The notes below the pieces were generated by a model. The model had not been told where the DNA came from and made no database searches. It worked only from the letters and a program-made list of their open reading frames with translations. This document shows, in pieces, positions 62,513 to 64,000 of a stretch of 64,000 nt of DNA. Made by a program: the position numbers and the translations under genes. The stretch comes from Streptomyces sp. AW19M42 (GTDB lineage: Bacteria; Actinomycetota; Actinomycetes; Streptomycetales; Streptomycetaceae), in the NCBI GenBank assembly GCA_000470535.1, contig CBRG010000167.1, positions 20,719 through 84,718 of the forward strand, read 5' to 3'. How positions within the stretch are numbered: the stretch's first letter is position 1; every line of letters starts with the position of its first letter.

Positions 62513-63853
62513 ATGCCCATCCCCGCATACTGCCCTCCCGCCCCCGGACGGGTCCCCCTCCTCGGCCACGGCCCCGCGCTGCTTCGTAGACCCCTGTCGT
62601 TCTTCGAAGCGACCCGGACCGCCGACCCGCTGGTCCGGGTCGGATTCGGGCCGGTCGGCCTGTTCCTGGCCAACAAACCGGCCCTGGTCCACCGCATCCA
62701 GGTGGACACCGACACCTTCGAACGTGGCCGCTTCTTCGAAGCGCTGGCGGGCAACTTCGGAAACCCGCTCATCGCGGCCAGCGGGCCGCCGCACCGGCAC
62801 CAGCGGCGCACCCTCAAACCCACCTTCAGCCGTCGGAGTGTCCGCAGCTACACCGAAGTCATCACCGACGAGACCGAGGCGCGCATCGGCCGTTGGCAGG
62901 CCGGTCGGGTAGTCAACGCCGACCAGGAAATATCCGACCTGGTCGCGGCCGTGGTCCTGCGCTGCCTGTTCAGCACCGAACTGAGCCCTGCCACCGTGCG
63001 CGACGTGCGGAAGACGATGTACGCGATCTCCCGGCGGCTCCTGCCGCAGACCATCCTGCCGGCAGTCCTCGGTACCATCCCCACCCCGGGTAACCGACGC
63101 TTCACCGCTGCGGTGAACCGGTTCCACGCCACCTTCGACAACCTGATCCGTGAGCGTCGTGCTGCCCCCGGGGAGCACCATGACGTCCTGGGCGCGCTCC
63201 TCGACAGCCGGCACCCCGAGACCGGCGCTCCCCTCACCGACATCCAGATCCGCAGCGAATTCCTCATCCTGCTCTTCGCCGCCCTCGAAACCACCAGCAC
63301 CTCGCTGAGCTGGGCGGTCTTCGAGTCCATCGTGCGGCCCGACGTGCAGCGGCGTCTCCAGGACGAGGCCGACAGTGTGCTGGGGGGTGAGCCGGCGACG
63401 TACGACAGGCTCACCGACCTGGTGTTCACCCGGAAGGTCATTGACGAGACGCTCAGGCTGCACGCCCCGATGCTCACCACCCGCCGCACCAAACGCGCCG
63501 TTACCCTGGCCGGGGTCGCCATCCCCAAGGGCGCCGAGGTCGGCTACAGTCCGCGCGCCATGCACCGGGCCGCCGACCTCTACGAGGCCCCGCGCGTCTT
63601 CGATCCGGACCGGGCCGGGCCCGACGACGGGACCGACCGCCCGCGTGGCGCCTACTTCCCCTTCGGTACCGGACCGCACCGGTGCGTCGGGGAGCACCTC
63701 GCCCTGACCACCATGACGGTGGCCCTCGCCTCCCTGGCCGCTCGCTGGGACCTCCGGATAGCGCCGGGCACCGGGCGGATCAGTGAAGTCAACAGTTCCC
63801 TGCCCCACGTCAGCAGCCTGCCGCTGCTTCCCACTCCCCGCGCACGAGCATGA
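62513..63853 (+). CDS. Cytochrome P450 monooxygenase
   Basis: 446 residues, AGGAG seven bases before the ATG. I-helix AALETTS (256-262) has the acid/Thr pair, E-x-x-R is at 312-315 (ETLR), and the heme loop FGTGPHRCVG has Cys391 as ligand. The PxR segment lies in FDPDRAGPDDGTDRPRGAYFPFG. The N-terminal PPAPGRVPLLGHGPALLRRP is a soluble class start without a membrane anchor. It is the last gene of cluster B in this window and likely tailors the product. Confidence 0.94.
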   Translation: MPIPAYCPPAPGRVPLLGHGPALLRRPLSFFEATRTADPLVRVGFGPVGLFLANKPALVHRIQVDTDTFERGRFFEALAGNFGNPLIAASGPPHRHQRRTLKPTFSRRSVRSYTEVITDETEARIGRWQAGRVVNADQEISDLVAAVVLRCLFSTELSPATVRDVRKTMYAISRRLLPQTILPAVLGTIPTPGNRRFTAAVNRFHATFDNLIRERRAAPGEHHDVLGALLDSRHPETGAPLTDIQIRSEFLILLFAALETTSTSLSWAVFESIVRPDVQRRLQDEADSVLGGEPATYDRLTDLVFTRKVIDETLRLHAPMLTTRRTKRAVTLAGVAIPKGAEVGYSPRAMHRAADLYEAPRVFDPDRAGPDDGTDRPRGAYFPFGTGPHRCVGEHLALTTMTVALASLAARWDLRIAPGTGRISEVNSSLPHVSSLPLLPTPRARA

Positions 63854-63891
63854 GACCCGAAGGGAGCTGAGGCCGGGAACCGGGGAGTCCC

Positions 63892-63920
63892 TTGACGGGG
63901 TGCGGGCGCGGGCATAGCGT
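63892..63920 (+). promoter_or_regulatory. Sigma-70-type promoter of the next gene
   Basis: TTGACG at 63892-63897 and TAGCGT at 63915-63920 with 17 bases between fit the HrdB consensus. A short imperfect palindrome, CAAGCGCTTA, centred near 63940 lies just before the start codon and could be an operator. Confidence 0.6.
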
Positions 63921-63957
63921 CACGAAAGCCCTGAGCAAGCGCTTAGAGAGGTCGCTC

Positions 63958-64000
63958 GTGCCGCACTCCGATCCGACTCCCGCCACACCCGCTCCCGACC
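63958..64000 (+). CDS. N-terminus of the next gene, partial
   Basis: GTG 63958 begins an open frame that runs off the window (VPHSDPTPATPAPD). It is preceded by a promoter and a palindrome but only a weak ribosome site (AGAGAGG). Too short to assign. Confidence 0.55.
   Translation, partial: MPHSDPTPATPAPD

Noticed and set aside
61472..63808. 778-codon minus-strand frame opposite the methyltransferase and P450 genes
   Set aside because: Antisense shadow; both plus-strand genes have full catalytic motifs.
63934..63946. KstR2-type operator (A-x-CAAG-x-x-CTTG-x-T)
   Set aside because: The right half reads CTTA, not CTTG, and the neighbouring genes are not cholesterol-catabolic.

Overview
The window is chromosomal DNA from a Streptomyces-like actinomycete. 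Support comes from very high GC with G/C-rich third codon positions, frequent GTG and TTG starts, two XRE-DUF5753 plus DUF397 modules, EccC/EccD type VII secretion genes, a GPP34-family protein, and rare TTA codons confined to accessory genes. All functions are read from the sequence and from recalled family motifs; no search was run.

Left third (1-31 kb) is ordinary core-like DNA. It holds an SDR tail, a TetR regulator, eccC and eccD (divergent, with an unusual nested inverted repeat between them), a decayed aldo/keto reductase, a phosphotransferase, two XRE/DUF397 modules, an ADP-ribosylglycohydrolase, a sodium/solute symporter, an SDR and a dimeric alpha-beta barrel protein. Cell-wall genes follow: a D,D-carboxypeptidase with a long acidic tail, a membrane protein, and an amidase with seven FG-GAP repeats. 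At 26.3-31.2 kb a TetR gene with two palindromic operators faces an amine/amino-acid permease, alcohol dehydrogenase and aldehyde dehydrogenase operon.

Middle (31.4-42.1 kb) is a 10.6 kb insert in tRNA-Arg(CCT), bounded by a perfect 46-bp direct repeat. No integrase or transfer gene is visible. Its cargo is a STAND (NB-ARC/TPR) ATPase, an XRE/TPR regulator, and a tight operon coding for a kinase-kinase-nucleotidyltransferase fusion, a phosphotransferase-like protein, an SDR and a NUDIX hydrolase.

Right third has two unusual gene clusters separated by decayed IS5- and IS3-type transposases. Cluster A (42.6-52.0 kb) has a nucleotidyltransferase, an ArsR-type regulator, an ABC exporter, a nucleotidyltransferase fused to a PqqD-like peptide-recognition domain, an NlpC/P60 peptidase, a protein resembling tRNA-dependent aminoacyltransferases, and an FAD enzyme. 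It could be an undescribed peptide-modification (RiPP-like) pathway. Cluster B (53.45-63.85 kb) is one translationally coupled operon: a 49-codon ORF, a P-loop kinase, a GH3-type acyl-adenylating amide synthetase, two methyltransferases, an FAD monooxygenase, a degenerate class I aminoacyl-tRNA-synthetase-like protein, a DUF6182-like protein, a LysR effector domain without its HTH, an alpha/beta hydrolase, a 29-residue Ala-Thr repeat ORF and a cytochrome P450. It looks like a specialized-metabolite pathway with no polyketide synthase or NRPS. TTA codons in the insert and in both clusters suggest bldA-dependent expression.
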